DNA of 64,000 nt from positions 31,150,501 to 31,214,500 of the forward strand of contig NC_080559.1 of the NCBI RefSeq assembly GCF_030253575.1, read 5' to 3'. Shown here one piece after another: positions 13,440-25,161 of this stretch; within the stretch, counting starts at the first letter, position 1, and the number at the start of each line of letters is the position of its first letter. The notes beneath the pieces were generated by a model. The model saw nothing but the letters and a program-made list of their open reading frames with translations. It was not told the DNA's origin and made no database searches. This DNA is from Rhododendron vialii (Eukaryota > Streptophyta > Magnoliopsida > Ericales > Ericaceae). Both the position numbers and the translations under genes were made by a program.

Positions 13440-16400
13440 TCAGCCCTTTCTTTCTGAGTTCCTCCCTGCAAATTTTGAAATCATAGGCCTCCTGCCAGAT
13501 TTTCCCCTTCCAAACTTATTGATCTTCTTCTTCTGAGTGACCCCCCTTTTTCTCAGCTTTGCCAACTTCTCTTGCCTCCCATCTATATCAGCTTGAATAA
13601 CTTTTTTTCTTTTCGTATCCGATAGCAAAGCCAGCCTTGCGAATTTCTTTGGCTTCACTTGCCCTAACTTCTCATTTATGTCCTTGAAAGCAGGAACAAG
13701 GCCACGTCTCATAAAACACCCTTCAACTAGCTGCATTGAGTTTACCTCGGGGAGGTAGGGGCTGTTTTTCAACTCAAGGTCTAAGCAAAATGGCGAGTCC
13801 TTCAACCACATTCTAAGGGAATGTGCTTTTGCAACAAGGAGCCCACTCCTTGTTTTACTTGGCAGAAACGGTGAACCCATTTCCCAAAGGTATGCCTTCA
13901 ATGTGCTATTCAAGGAAACCTTGTTGTACTCCGAAGTCCCCGTTACAAGTCCAACAGATTTTGGAGATTCTGGGAAACCCTCCAGCGATGCGTCCTGCCG
14001 CAATTGAAGTCATCTATTAGGTGCAAAAAGAAGAAGAAAAAAAAACCCACAAAAACTGTAACCAAAAGAAAGATGATTGCACAAAATTCAGGAAATGGAC
14101 GTGATGATTCATCTGATGAGCCTGTCAGCAAATAATGTGAATGGTCTATGTAGCACCAGAAATGCAATTAGGGTAACAGCAGGTACAATTACAGTGCTTT
14201 AAGAAAAATAAATCATTAAAATAGGGGAAGAAGATGGCAAAGATCTATTGGCTACTAAGTTGCTACTTGAATATATTCTAGGACGACATAGTACATAAGA
14301 GGCCTTGCAATGTGATAAGAAGTCGTTATCTTTAAGAGCTCTGGAAAATTAGCAAAAAGTCCACATAAGCATCCCCATCTAATGGAATATGTAGCAAAAG
14401 GTAAGAAGAAAGAACAAGAAACTTGCTTGCATGTGATCAAGCCATAAAGTAAGACCAACAAGAGCTGCACCAGCAGACAACTTCCTAAAATCAGCTCCCC
14501 AGTCCTTGTCAGCTACCCTGCAACAAGAAGACAGGTAGTCGGCAAAACAATGAAAATGCAACTGGATCCAAACAGCAGTAACAGAGGCAAAGTGGCAAGC
14601 GCCGCCATCAAAATGGAAGGTCTGGTCTGACACACATAGAACATTTCAACTCGTTTTCTACGTACTTTCAAGTATTCCTCCCTCACCCATCTTCAGGATA
14701 GCAAAAAGCAGCTTGCCCACCATGGATGAGATGGAGTTTAATTTTTATAACTCTGCTTCCTAGCAGCGAGATAACATTTACTGATCCCAAAATGTGCTTT
14801 GTCATCATCAAAGTTACTTTATGCCCTCTAGACCATCCAACTATGGTCTATGGGTCATTTTCCATCATAAATTGATACAAAAAGATTTGCCTGCTAGCAA
14901 CATGGTAAAATATAACTTGTCGAGTAAACAGTTGGCCTCTTGAGAAGAATTATATCTTTTGCATGTAAAAACCAAATATACTATACAAATGCTACTTGAT
15001 GGTCCACTTGCACTTGTTGGTGGATAATGTGAATTCCCTGCGTACTTCTTGATGTAACCTATACTAACGTCGATAAAATCTAGGAAAAAGAATTAGCATA
15101 AAACAGAATTCAGCAGCTACCTGAACACGTCATGGCAATAAATGCTTCTCCTTATTGCCAGTTGAAAAACCCATGAAGCAGTGGCTCGGAGTTCAAATGC
15201 CCACAACAGATCTTCCAAAGCATTTACAAAGTTAAATGCTGCATTATCTTCTATATGTTCCAGTTTAGCAAGACACTGGTCTACCTCCAAGACTAGTGAC
15301 TCAGATTTTTCTGTCAGAAGCCTGTGAAAGCAATTAAAAGAAAGCACATTCCCAATCAGGAAAGATATGGAAGAAAACCAGACAACAGAGAAAGATAGTT
15401 CAACAAAAATTAAGAATACCTGAGTGGAAGATGAAAACCAGCATCTTCTAAAGCTTTTAACAAAATTACGGCTTCGTTTGTGCTCTGTGATAAACTTGAA
15501 GCCCTAATGAAGGAAGTCCATATCATGTGATCTGGCTCTAGACCTTCTCCCTTCATCTCTTGAAGCTTTTGAATTCCCATAGTATAATCTCCATTCTTGA
15601 GATAAGCATCGATGAGCGTACTATACGGTAGCAACATAAGATTTTCCCCCGTTAATTTCAAATTATTGAGCACTTTCTCAGCTTCAGTGGGATGACCAGA
15701 ACTGCCATACGAAACCATCAGCAAATGCATGGTAGCAATCGTTGGCTCCACTCCAGCTTCTTTCATCATGATTAGTAGCTTTTCAGCTTTAGAAAGGTCA
15801 CCAGAGCTTCTAAATATTTTCATCATTATGTGATATAACGAGCGATCAAGTTTATATCCTTTAAATCTCAATCCTTCAAAAAGTTCTTCAGCTTGTTCCA
15901 CCATCTGCTGCTTTCCAAATGCAGCAATCAGGTTTTTGTACGTGTCCAGCTTAGGGTCCAAACCTTGACTTCTCATTTCATGCATCAGTTGCAGACCTTC
16001 CTCTGGTCTGCGGTCCCTACAATACATCGATATTAAAGTATTGTATGTCTCCTCATCCGGTTTAAGTCCAGCTTCTTGAATTTGCTGGTATACTCTCACT
16101 GTCTTTTTAAAATCCTCAGTTTCTGTATATAACTTGAGTACAGAGTTCCATATCGAAAGGTCAGGCTTGAATCCTGCTTCCTCCATCTCAGAAACCATGG
16201 CTTCAACATCTTTTACTCTTTTCCCCTTTGACAAAAGTGCAATCATAACTCTATAAAGATGCATGGAAGGAAAATAACCTGCGGCCTTCATTCCGTGATA
16301 TATCTTTTTCACCTCAAATATGTTCCCAGCTCGGGCAAATGCATCAAGCATCAGAAGAATAGAACTCTTGCTAATCTGAAAACCCATATCTTGCAATTCT

Positions 16401-19000
16401 TGGATTACCACATAGAGTTCGTCTAATCTCCCATCCACAATCAAAGCTTGAAAGAGACCGTTTATGGTTTCCACGCTTGGGGAAGGACCATCTCTCATCA
16501 TTGTATTAAAAGCAGCTCTTGCTTTCTCATAGCAACCGCTTGCAGCATAAGCCTTTATTAGGGCATTCCAAGCCTTGCGATCCACTACACCGAATCTCTG
16601 TCTAAGAATTCCCACCAGACTCTCTGCTTTCTCAAGTACCTTTAACTTGCCATAAGCCTCTATGAGCCATACATAAAGGGAAACAGTCCTAGATTGGCTT
16701 CCCTTTTCTTCTGCTTGATCGATCAAATGATGAGCTGTTTCTGGGAAGCCCATTTTACAATACATAAGCACCATACTTTCACAAAGATTCTGGGAAGTTT
16801 CCACTCCATTAAATCTCATGTCAGAAAACACCTGCGAAGCTTCAGCAAACAGTTCAGTCTCCTCACAGGATTTAATAAGGGACTCATACATGGAAGGACT
16901 CGCATGAAATTTACTCAACCCCCTAGTTTTACTGTACTCTTCGAGGGCAGCATCCAGTTGATAAGCCTTACAATGGATAACAACTGCGGCTTCAGTTATC
17001 AATTGGTGGGAACCGGGTGCATGTTCTTTCATGAAATCCAGCAATTGTAGTGCTTCTAAATGTCTTCCTGCCAAGCTATATGAACTCGAAACAGACAGTA
17101 GGTTTTCATGGTCCAAATCATAACCCTGCAAAATAGCTTTTCTCAAAAATTCAGCCACATAGTCATAGCATTCCCCCTTGACAAGGATACTAGAAATGGT
17201 TTGCAGATCCAACTCACATTCTTCCATATCTTTGACCACTTTTTGAATATCTTCCTCTTTATTTTCTTTACCCAGTGCTAGGAGCAAAACCTCAAAAAGG
17301 GCTCGATCGGGTGTGAAACCATTAGAAACCATCTTATGATATAAGGCCATTGCCTTCGTGGTGTTGTTAGACCTAAGATGAATATCCAACATAACTGAAT
17401 AGGCTAGATGATCTGGCTCAATCCCAGACCTAAGCATGAGCTCAAATGTCTTTTCAGCCTCCAGCCGATTTCCAGATTTAGCATACCCACAAATTAATGC
17501 ACTGTAAGTCCATAAAGTGGGCTTGACACCTGCCTTAAGCATCTCTGACATCACATCAGCAGCCTCTGACATCATATTTGCTTTTCCTAGTGAATCTACA
17601 AGAACAGTATATGTCACCACATCAGGAATCCGGCTTGACCGTTGCATGTCTCTATAGAGTTGAAAAGCCATATCAGGCCGACCATTCTTCCCATGCATGT
17701 GGATCATAGTGTTATAAGTCATCTCATCCTTTGCAAACCCCTTATTCACCATTTCTTCACAGATTTTTTGTACCTTGCTCACATTACCTTCTCTTGCAAA
17801 TGCATAGAGCAGAGAATTATATGTCACTGCATCCGGAAAGAACCCTTTTGACTCCAATTCCTTAAAAAGTCTCTCAGCCTCGCTAGACAGACCACATCTT
17901 CCATAAACTGAGATCATAGCATTATAAGTCCATAAATCAGGTTGGCATTTGTGTGTTTCCATGTCATTATAAACCTTTACCGCCTCCTTCAAATTGGATT
18001 CCCTTGAACAAGCACTAATGAGTGTATTGTAAGTTACTATATCAGGTCGAATACCAGAGTTTCTCACATCATCTAAAAGATCAATCGCCAAGTTTGGCGT
18101 CATGGGCCCTGACTTGAGTCTAGCATTTATCAAAGTATTGAAGCTCACAAGGTCCGGCTCACACCCTCTCTCCCTCATCAAACCTAGAAGTTCCTGAACC
18201 TTAGTGAACCGACCGGTCCTAGCATAAACACTCATCATTGCATTGTAAACCTGGACAGTGTTACCCACCCCGGACCCCTCCCTAGAGAAAATCTCCACAG
18301 CTAAGGCCTCTTGTTTGGCCTTCCCAAGAACACCCAATATAGTTGCCAGCATCCGGGGATTACGAGCGTACCAATCCTGGACATTCAACCACTCGTAAAC
18401 CTCCATAGCACGCTGCCAGCTCGACCTCCCTACCGACTTCACTATGAAACAGAAATCTGCCAGCGTCATTTCCACTGTCCCATCATCCAACACATCACCC
18501 ACAAACTCCTCTGATTTCAAACTTAATACCCTAACTATCATAAACTGAACCCTCTGTCGCCAATCATTAGCCCTTTTTAGTGCCATGTTGGTCATTTTCT
18601 TTACCCTAGTCTTGCTAGGCCTACTACTACCCAACACTTCTAAGGTTTCACCATTTATGTTATTCCCCTTCTGGGTTTCCTCTCTACCCTCTAAATCTTT
18701 TTTATTTACAAGAGGGCCCGAATCGACGACACGGGTCGGTGGAGAAGGGGAAAAGGGGAATTGGGAAGGAGGGGAGTGGGGATGGGTGTCGGTGAGGTTA
18801 AGGTGGGGCCATCTCACGGATGGAGAGGACCTGCTGTAGCTAAATTTCTTTGGGGTTTCAGGTTCAGTTGTTGTACCAGTTGGAGTGGATGAAGAAGATG
18901 AGTAATCCAGAGAGCAGGAAGTAGGAGTGTTTACCTTGGATTTTTTTCTGCTGGGTTGGAGTGGTGGTGTGGTGGAGACCAGCACTCTCGTGCATGCCAT
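13440..19000 (-). CDS. EMB1270: P-class pentatricopeptide repeat protein, EMB1270-like (At3g18110 type)
   Basis: Organelle RNA-binding PPR protein. Arabidopsis EMB1270 is required for embryo development and acts in chloroplast RNA processing. Exons are 19000-15420, 15321-15121, 14517-14427 and 13994-13440; the joined frame gives about 1,475 residues. The open frame continues upstream to 19066, but only from a TTG; the first ATG is at 19000 and begins MACTRVLVST, a Ser/Thr-rich plastid-type transit peptide. Residues from about 220 carry more than twenty 35-residue PPR motifs (PDLVSFNTLI, PDIVTYNTLISACSR, PDLWTYNAMISVYGR, PDAVTYNSLLYAFAR). The conserved C-terminal region follows, with VADKDWGADFRKLSAGAALVGL, LRMWLKDSPFCLDLELK and a basic tail. 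Intron 3 uses a GC donor. No disabling change was seen. Identity comes from recalled family sequence and matching length. Confidence 0.92.
14425..14427 (-). promoter_or_regulatory. GC-type 5' splice site of intron 3 of the EMB1270-like gene
   Basis: The exon ends CACATGCAA and the intron begins GCAAGT. It ends with a normal CAG at 13995-13997. This is the only junction that keeps the conserved DHMQ-DASLEG protein sequence in frame. GCAAGT fits the usual consensus of the minor GC-AG class. Confidence 0.8.
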
Positions 19001-19025
19001 GCTCGCTCTCTCTCTTTCTCTCTCT

Positions 19026-19155
19026 CTACTGGACCCCTCTAATGCAAATTCCTTAGCAACAGCCAACCTCCAAAACCCTCCTCCGTTCTACTGGACAAAG
19101 CCCTCTAATGCAAATTCCTTAGCAACAACAGCCAACCTCCAAAACCCTCCTCCGT
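19026..19155. repeat. 62-bp tandem duplication in the EMB1270-like leader
   Basis: Two adjacent copies begin CTACTGGAC at 19026 and 19088 and share CTCTAATGCAAATTCCTTAG and CCAACCTCCAAAACCCTCCT. The second has small insertions. They lie just 5' of the start codon. Each carries AAAACCCT, part of a telo-box. Confidence 0.85.
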
Positions 19156-19167
19156 AAAGATACACAG

Positions 19168-19213
<46 letters not shown>

Positions 19214-19289
19214 CGGGTAGTTTATGTTATCCGGGTCGTTTATGAATCAGTGGTTCAGTATGAGAGAGACGTGAATTGAACCCCTTTTT
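19156..19289. repeat. GA microsatellite upstream of the EMB1270-like gene
   Basis: An uninterrupted (GA)n run of about 38 bases at 19171-19208, followed by ordinary AT-rich sequence. It separates the minus-strand PPR gene from the plus-strand cassette array. Confidence 0.7.
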
Positions 19290-19907
19290 TTTTTCGTTTT
19301 TTATATTTCGGGGCGCATAAAACGACATCGGTTGGGTCCTTAAGACTTCGCAGATTGAAAATGAGAAGTGAACCTGCATCAAGTAATTGGTAAATTGTAA
19401 ACTCATTTAGGGTTTATTTCTTGATCGAATCTGTTCAAGTTATAGCTATTGTCAGTGATATAAAACCTAATAAAAATCATGTGAATCTAAATCAGTTCAA
19501 GACTCAATCGAAGAGGATTTGTGAAAATTTATTTTTATGAAAATAGATTTGGCCTTACCGGATTAAATCCTTTCTATTAAAACGACGTCGCGCGCTATCT
19601 AAAGCTTCCATTACTGAAGTGCAGCAAGTAATCGGTGCTGGGTTTATTTCTTGATCTAATCTGTTCATATTGTATATCTTGTCAAGAAGATATACCATGT
19701 TAAATATGGTATTAATCGAATGACTTTAAATACATAATCGAAGCTGATGAGAGTGAATTTATTTTTATGAAAATATATTTGCCCACACTTGATTAAACCC
19801 GTTTCATTACGGAATAAATTCACTCCGGGGGAACACTCGTTATTACTTCCGTACAAGTCGGATTTCAACCGCCGGGCGATTGGGTATGTGCCTGGTTCCT
19901 CCTCGTC

Positions 19908-19961
<54 letters not shown>

Positions 19962-20020
19962 GCATATATAAGGTTACATGTGTTGATGTGGGTGTATAGT
20001 GTATCTGCTAGAGATTTGTT
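19290..20020 (+). repeat. Leader cassette, copy A
   Basis: First of three related segments (others at about 24240-25161 and 30790-31740), all on the plus strand. Shared landmarks in order: AAACGAC, AAGTAATTGGTAAATTGTAAACTC, GGGTTTATTTCTTGATC, GAAAATAGATTTGGCCTTACCGG, a second partial repeat of the same sequence (TTCTTGATCTAATCTGTTCA, TTTATTTTTATGAAAATA), and GCCGGGCGATT. Copy A also carries a long (CT)n(CA)n run at 19911-19963. The segment is the 5' leader or promoter region of the PPR pseudogene that follows. Confidence 0.75.
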
Positions 20021-20149
20021 TTGCAATATTCGAAGATAAATACTGTAATAATTTGATTGACTGACCCCAAAAAAAAAATTAATTTTAGAGTTCAGAAAAA
20101 AAGTTTGGAATTTGCTTAACCAAAGTGCTTTAAATTCAAGAAGTTTCTT

Positions 20150-21180
20150 TAATGCAGCCGCAGTTTCTGATTCCGATTGGGGATGTAAATTATGCACTCT
20201 GTTGAACCGTATTCGGTTCCATTCGTTCACGGCATCTCGCCCTTCTTCCCTGTTTGTCTGAAGTATCGCAATTCTCAAGGGTCACATAAAGTCCAAATTA
20301 TTGAATTCTTTATATCATCCCTTGTGATGGAATAGGGTCAAAGATTATTGTTTTAAGTTTTTCGAGTCATTTTGATAACCCAATGGTACACCCAAGTGGG
20401 TTGGAGAATGGAGAGGAACTGTCCCGCGAAGGGTACAATGATCTTTTATGTGAGCTTTGCAGATGGGGAGATGTTGCAGGGGTGGAGCCAGGAAAATCTG
20501 ACAGTGGGTCAATATTCCAAAAAAATTCTTAATCTTCTCCTTGTTTGTAATCGAAGATTGAATAGGTATTGCAACTGGAAAATTATTGGTGATTGATAGC
20601 TCTTAGGGAAGTGATATTGTGCTAAAAATGTCTCGATGTTCAAGAATTATGCGGAGAAGTTATTGAAAAATGTGTTTAGAACTCTAATTTCTTTAGCATT
20701 GGATGGGAATTATCCACATTTATTGACCGGTGGTTAGTGAAATTCTAGTGTTAAAAAGAGGGCAAATTTATAGTTTTAGTGGATTGCTTCATAATTGGGG
20801 CAATTTCATTAAAATATTGTAAAAATTAAACGAATTTGATAGGTAAATGTGGAGTCAGTAGGGTCAAGTGACCCCGCTTGACCCGTGGTAGCTCCTCCGC
20901 CCATGAAACGCTGACAATGCCATGTCATTGCTCGCTCGAATGGTGGTTGTGAGCTTTCGTCCAAACGCAACCGCTTACATCTGCTTGATTACAGCTTGTG
21001 GAAATGTTGGGAGGACTTCGGAGGCTAATGCGATTTTGCAAGATATGATCCGTTCAGGATTTAAGCCTAGACTGAATGCGTATAATGTTTTCTCAGATGC
21101 TTCTTGAGAAAAAGCCTCTTACGGGTTGCAAGTAAGGTTCTAGTGGAAATATATAAGGGTCGTTTACGTGGTGTTGGAAG
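20150..21180 (+). pseudogene. Truncated P-class PPR pseudogene, copy A
   Basis: Collinear with the first quarter of the PPR pseudogene at 31934-35122: 20160-20476 matches its N-terminal part (ELSREG, DLLCEL) and 20906-21180 matches FRPNATAYICLITA, NVGRT.EA.AILQDM and GFKPRLNAYNV. A hAT-like element (20477-20905) splits the two parts. The frame is broken at several points: a stop directly after the first ATG, a small deletion in the AYNVF segment, and shifts in the leader part. Everything after the third PPR motif is missing. Non-functional. Confidence 0.88.
20477..20905. mobile_element. hAT-like non-autonomous element inside PPR pseudogene A
   Basis: A 429-bp insertion relative to the parallel sequence near 32220. 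It starts CAGGGGTGGAGCCAGG and ends CTCCTCCGCCCATG, so the termini are imperfect inverted repeats of CA(G/T)GGG(T/C)GGAG. Flanks AGATGTTG and AAACGCTG are both close to the undisturbed AGATGCTG of the sister copy, consistent with a decayed 8-bp target duplication. No coding capacity. The superfamily call rests on the CAGGGG start and the 8-bp duplication. Confidence 0.7.
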
Positions 21181-21446
21181 TCATGGTGCTTAGGACATAA
21201 TCTTGAGTACTGCATGTTTCAGTAGAGTGTTTGGGTTTCATAACTATTCGGCTTAATCGCTCTAAGTAACGGTTTCATTGATTTGTCAATTTAATCAGTT
21301 CATGATTGAAAAGGTTTGTTCATCTACTACTGTTAATATCTAGGGCATACAAAGATTAAGCTTAATCGCCCTAATTAACGGATTGATTTAGTTTTCGTTT
21401 TAATCTATTGATTGGAAATTTTGTTTCTGTTTTTGTTTTTGCTTAG
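21181..21446. other. Spacer between PPR fragment A and the next gene fragment
   Basis: AT-rich sequence without a recognisable gene. Confidence 0.4.
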
Positions 21447-22640
21447 AACGCATCAGGTGCTGATGCTACTGCTGGTGATTTGAATGTATTTCAACTCATT
21501 CAATCTCACCAAGTACTTTCTTTGATTATACTCATAACTTCAGGAAAAAGGTGTAGTGGTTGGTGTTTTATGGGAACTGGCATGTTGGTTGTGATTGCAG
21601 GAGAAGGCTTTTAGGCTTGCCCCTGTTGAAGAAATTCGAACTGTTCCCGATCGCAGCTTGCGCGGCATGCTTTTCTACTTTCTCGTAGGTTTTATTATGC
21701 ACTAAGTATTTCATTAGTTTCTAACTTTATTTGGGGTAATGGGGGTTAATATTGTTTCATCAATTCCAATATCTTCGGCAATATTACTAGGTATAATATA
21801 ATCTTATACTAGTTTAGATAGGTATTGGCAATACTAATAATTGTAGGGATGCAGTTGAATTTGGTTCTTATTTGTCATGAAAGGTACTGAAATTGACTTG
21901 TAGATTGAGGTTGTCAACAATATATAGTGAAGTGGATAATATAGCCAATGATGCAGTTGCAAGCCTTAAATGCTTTCTTCTTCCATCTGTGTTTTTTCAG
22001 TGGCATCTTCCCTGATAGCTCGGATCATTTCCATGAAGCTTCTCACTATGTAGCCTCCCTCTATTCAACGTTAGTACTCTCACCAAAATGGTAAAGCCTT
22101 TTCAGATGTATGACCTTTACAAAATGTAAGTTACCAATGCTTTTTCCATTTTTTGTGCTTTTGTTTTAGTTGTGTGTTTTGATGGTGTGCGCGTGAATAA
22201 ATAAATATAATTTTTTTTTTTTACCGAAGGAAAAAGTTTTGGTTGTGCGTATTGTGTTTAGGTGGTTCTCACTTCTCTCAGGTTCTCTCCATAAGGTTAG
22301 TAATTCATACGCCAAGAACCCATAAGGTTTATCATGTTGTAGTGTTGGGTTGTCGGGTTTTCAGTTTTTTATTGCTTATGATTGTATGGCGGGTTTATGT
22401 GTCTAACATGGAATCAAGTATCTTTGAGTACCTTACATTATTTTGATTTTCATTCCTTAAGTTTCCTTTTCTCAGTCCACTGGTGTTTTGACCGGAGTAG
22501 TTGTTTGCCATCTTGTTGGTACAAGGGTATATAATCCACTGATTTTGAGGATCCAATTGATGCACATTTTAAACCCGTAACTGAAGATTTTGATGAAATG
22601 TCTATGCTCAATGAAATGTTGAGAGTGATTGTCATTTCGA
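21447..22640 (+). pseudogene. Gene fragment resembling glutamyl-tRNA reductase-binding protein (PGR7-type)
   Basis: Two exon-like blocks with intact splice borders: 21447-21512 (NASGADATAGDLNVFQLIQSHQ, ends AA|GTACTT) and 21601-21688 (after TGATTGCAG; EKAFRLAPVEEIRTVPDRS then RGML). Joined, they match the conserved segment before the split-barrel domain of plant GluTR-binding proteins as I recall it (VFQLIQ.H.EKAARL.PVEEIRTVLD.S..GML). An extra base after RGML and a stop at the exon end break the frame. A further block near 22540 (DPIDAHFKPVTEDF) could be a decayed downstream exon (family: DPIAQ..KPVTSH), which is weaker. No full gene is present. Confidence 0.55.
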
Positions 22641-23974
22641 ATACCTAGAGAAAGCCAAGAAATTATGTAGACCCCGTCTAATTTTTTTTGGTAAAATTAT
22701 TGACCAGTTGGTTTAGTTGACGTGTCCAGCTTTGATTTCCAAAAACTTAAACCTGTTTTTTTTAGCAAAAAAAATTAAACCTGTTTGGTTGATGATTTTC
22801 TATTCTTAATGTCACTGATTTTCCAGAAAATAAACTATTTGTTGAGAAAACCTCAAAAGAAACTTTTTAACAAATTGTGAAGCCGAACCCAAACAAGAAG
22901 TGATGCCAATTCCAAGGAGAAAAACTCTGAGATTCTGTCTGCTATGCATACGTTTTCCCTTTGGCCCGTAAAATATAAGCGATGTGCTATCATACAAGGA
23001 TGAATTTTGATGGCCTTCAACAATACTCCTGAAGTTGATTGGAATATGAAACTGTTCATCTACTTCTAGTTTAATGCCTTCCCCTGTGTAAGTCCTCAAT
23101 TTTGCAGTGCAGAATCATTCTATTCGATGTTCTTCAAGTTTGCAGTGAGTTTTGTAAATTACTCCCCGAATCCCACATTGGAAAAGTCTTCTGATTGTGT
23201 TATGTTTGATTCGACCTTTTCTTTTTAGCATAGCCGCAGGTTCCATAGATGTTGATTCTACTGATGCGGAGATATATGCTGCAACAACTGATTTTTCGCC
23301 AAACAGTGGTTCAAACACATTTATCCGAAAGAGCGGAAGAAGCTTATGGAAAATATCTGTGGCAGGTTGGAGGAAGAAATCCAAAAGGAGGCAGAGGGAA
23401 CAGAAGATGAGGGGACTTATGTGAGCAGTAGATGAGTGGGGCATGCTTTAGCCTTTATGTTGCTATAGGAGTTTTTCTTGGTATTTTTACTTGAGGAGTG
23501 TTTTCTTTTCTCTCTCTTTTCATGTTTTTTATTTTACCAGAAATAAAATTGATTTATATATAAAATGAAAATACAAAGGACCGGAACTTCATCGGTCCAA
23601 AAATACAGAAACACAAGAAGTTGTGGTAGCAGAAAGGATGTGATGAATGATAAACCAAGACTTGTTCCCTTTGATTGGAAAGTACTGTTCTTCAATGTAT
23701 CTATCTCTATTGCTAAAAGAGCTTGTGCATGAAACGTAATCTGGGAAGGTTAAGTTGTTTTCATTACTTTTTTATCATTCATACGAGAATGAAAATGATT
23801 TTCACACCCTCTCTTTTTATATCCACACACTTTCTTTCTTTCTTTTTTTTTGGCTAAAATACTTACTTTTTTTGGTACTTTCAAAAAAAAAATACACACT
23901 CTTTCAAGTTCCAATGTTAAAAAACAAAAAAAAATAAAGTGTGAATATCAAATACTCCTATGTCTTTAAATAAT
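22641..23974. other. Unassigned stretch with one exon-like open block
   Basis: The block from about 23229 to 23400 on the plus strand follows a possible acceptor and encodes SIAAGSIDVDSTDAEIYAAT in an open frame. I do not recognise it. The rest is AT-rich. Confidence 0.3.
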
Positions 23975-24200
23975 GGCCCTGTTCCAGTTTTCAAAATAAG
24001 TGCTTATTTTCAAGCTTAAAAATAATAAGTTTATAGAAATCAAAAAATTACAATTTGGATTTTTTTTTGATAGATTTCAATGAGATATTTCGAACAATGT
24101 AAAAAAAAATTGAAAATTTATTTTTGTAAATATATTATTTATAAGTTTAAAAAAATACAATTATTACTTATTTTTTAAGAAGATAAAGTGGGACGGAGAT
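23975..24200. mobile_element. MITE relic, GTTCCA-type family (copy 1)
   Basis: AT-rich segment bounded by GGCCCTGTTCCAG and, inverted, CCGTCCCAC. It shares internal order with the segment at 62385-62625: AAGTGCTTATTTTCAAGC, then a GATATTT/GATCT block, AAAAATTGAAAA, TTTTGAGTTTAAAA-like text and CTTATTTTTTAAGAAG. Both copies are non-coding and degenerate. The target duplication was not resolved. Confidence 0.5.
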
Positions 24201-24239
24201 TAACTAGTAAATAAGTGGGTTCAATATAAGACTGTTTTT

Positions 24240-25161
24240 TCAATTTCTTATTCTGGGCCGACTAAAACGATGGCGGCGGGGTCTTATTGATACCTCGCGT
24301 CTTCAATCCCGGAGGTCCATTGAAACGGCGTCGCTCTAATTTCATTAAAACTTCTCAGGTTGAACATGCGAAGTGTATATACAACAAGTAATTGGTAAAT
24401 TGTAAACTCAATTTGGATTTATTTCTTAATCAAATCTGTTCAAGTTGTAGCTATTGCCAATAATATATAACCTGTAAAAAATAATGTGAATCTAATGACT
24501 TTAAAATGCTCAATCGAAGAGGATTTGTGTAAATTTACTTTTATGAAAATAGATTTGACCTTACCGGATCAAACCCATTTTATTATCGAGACTACGCAGG
24601 TCGCGTGGAGGTCCTTTAACGGTAAATTGTGAACTCATTCGGGGTTTAATTCTTGATCGGAATTGTTCAAGTTGTAGAAATTGTCAAGAAGTTAAACCAT
24701 GTTAAACATGGTGTCAATCGAATGATTTTTAGTACATGATCGGAGATGATGAGAGTGAATTTATTTTTATGAAAAATAGATTTGGCCACAGTTGATTAAA
24801 CCCGTTTCACTGTGAAATTCTGTATTAGTAAATTCACTCCGAGGGAACACTCAAGTCGGATTTCCACCGCCGGGCGATTCGGTATGTGCCTGATTCCTCC
24901 TCACGTCTCTGCTTATATATGCTTATTTGTGGATGTGGGTGTATAGTGTATCAGCTGCTAGATTTTTTTTCTTTTTGGTAACGGAGGAAAAACTCTGCAA
25001 CCGACCCAATATTGGACCCGACTGCGCAATCCAAACCTCGGGGAGATTAGCACAGCAACTCACCGCCATAGCTCCCACTTAAATCATAGTTTGTTTCTAT
25101 GGGGAATCGAACCCTGCGACGTTGCAAGCGCAGGTGTTCAGCTGCTAGATTTGTTTTGCAA
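24240..25161 (+). repeat. Leader cassette, copy B (joined to unrelated sequence)
   Basis: Carries the same ordered landmarks as copies A and C (AAACGATGGCGGCGGGGTC, AAGTAATTGGTAAATTG, GGATTTATTTCTTAATC, GATTTGACCTTACCGGATC, GTCGGATTTCCACCGCCGGG). Similarity runs to GATTTGTTTTGCAATAT and stops at about 25161. After that point the sequence is unrelated to the PPR gene that follows copies A and C. A SINE is inserted near the 3' end. Confidence 0.75.
24970..25137 (-). mobile_element. 5'-truncated tRNA-derived SINE inside leader cassette B
   Basis: Read on the minus strand, the insert contains GGTTCGATTCCCC, a tRNA-type B-box, near its 5' end and finishes in an A-rich tail (AAAAAGAAAAAAAA). It is flanked by direct repeats of about 12-13 bp around CAGCTGCTAGATT (24952-24964 and 25138-25150). 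The parallel text in cassettes A and C lacks it. The A-box region is missing, so it is probably 5'-truncated. Confidence 0.7.

Noticed and set aside
19001-19066. Upstream extension of the EMB1270-like protein by 22 residues
   Set aside because: The first codon is TTG, and the stretch is built from a GA/CT tract and the duplicated leader. The ATG at 19000 is the better start.
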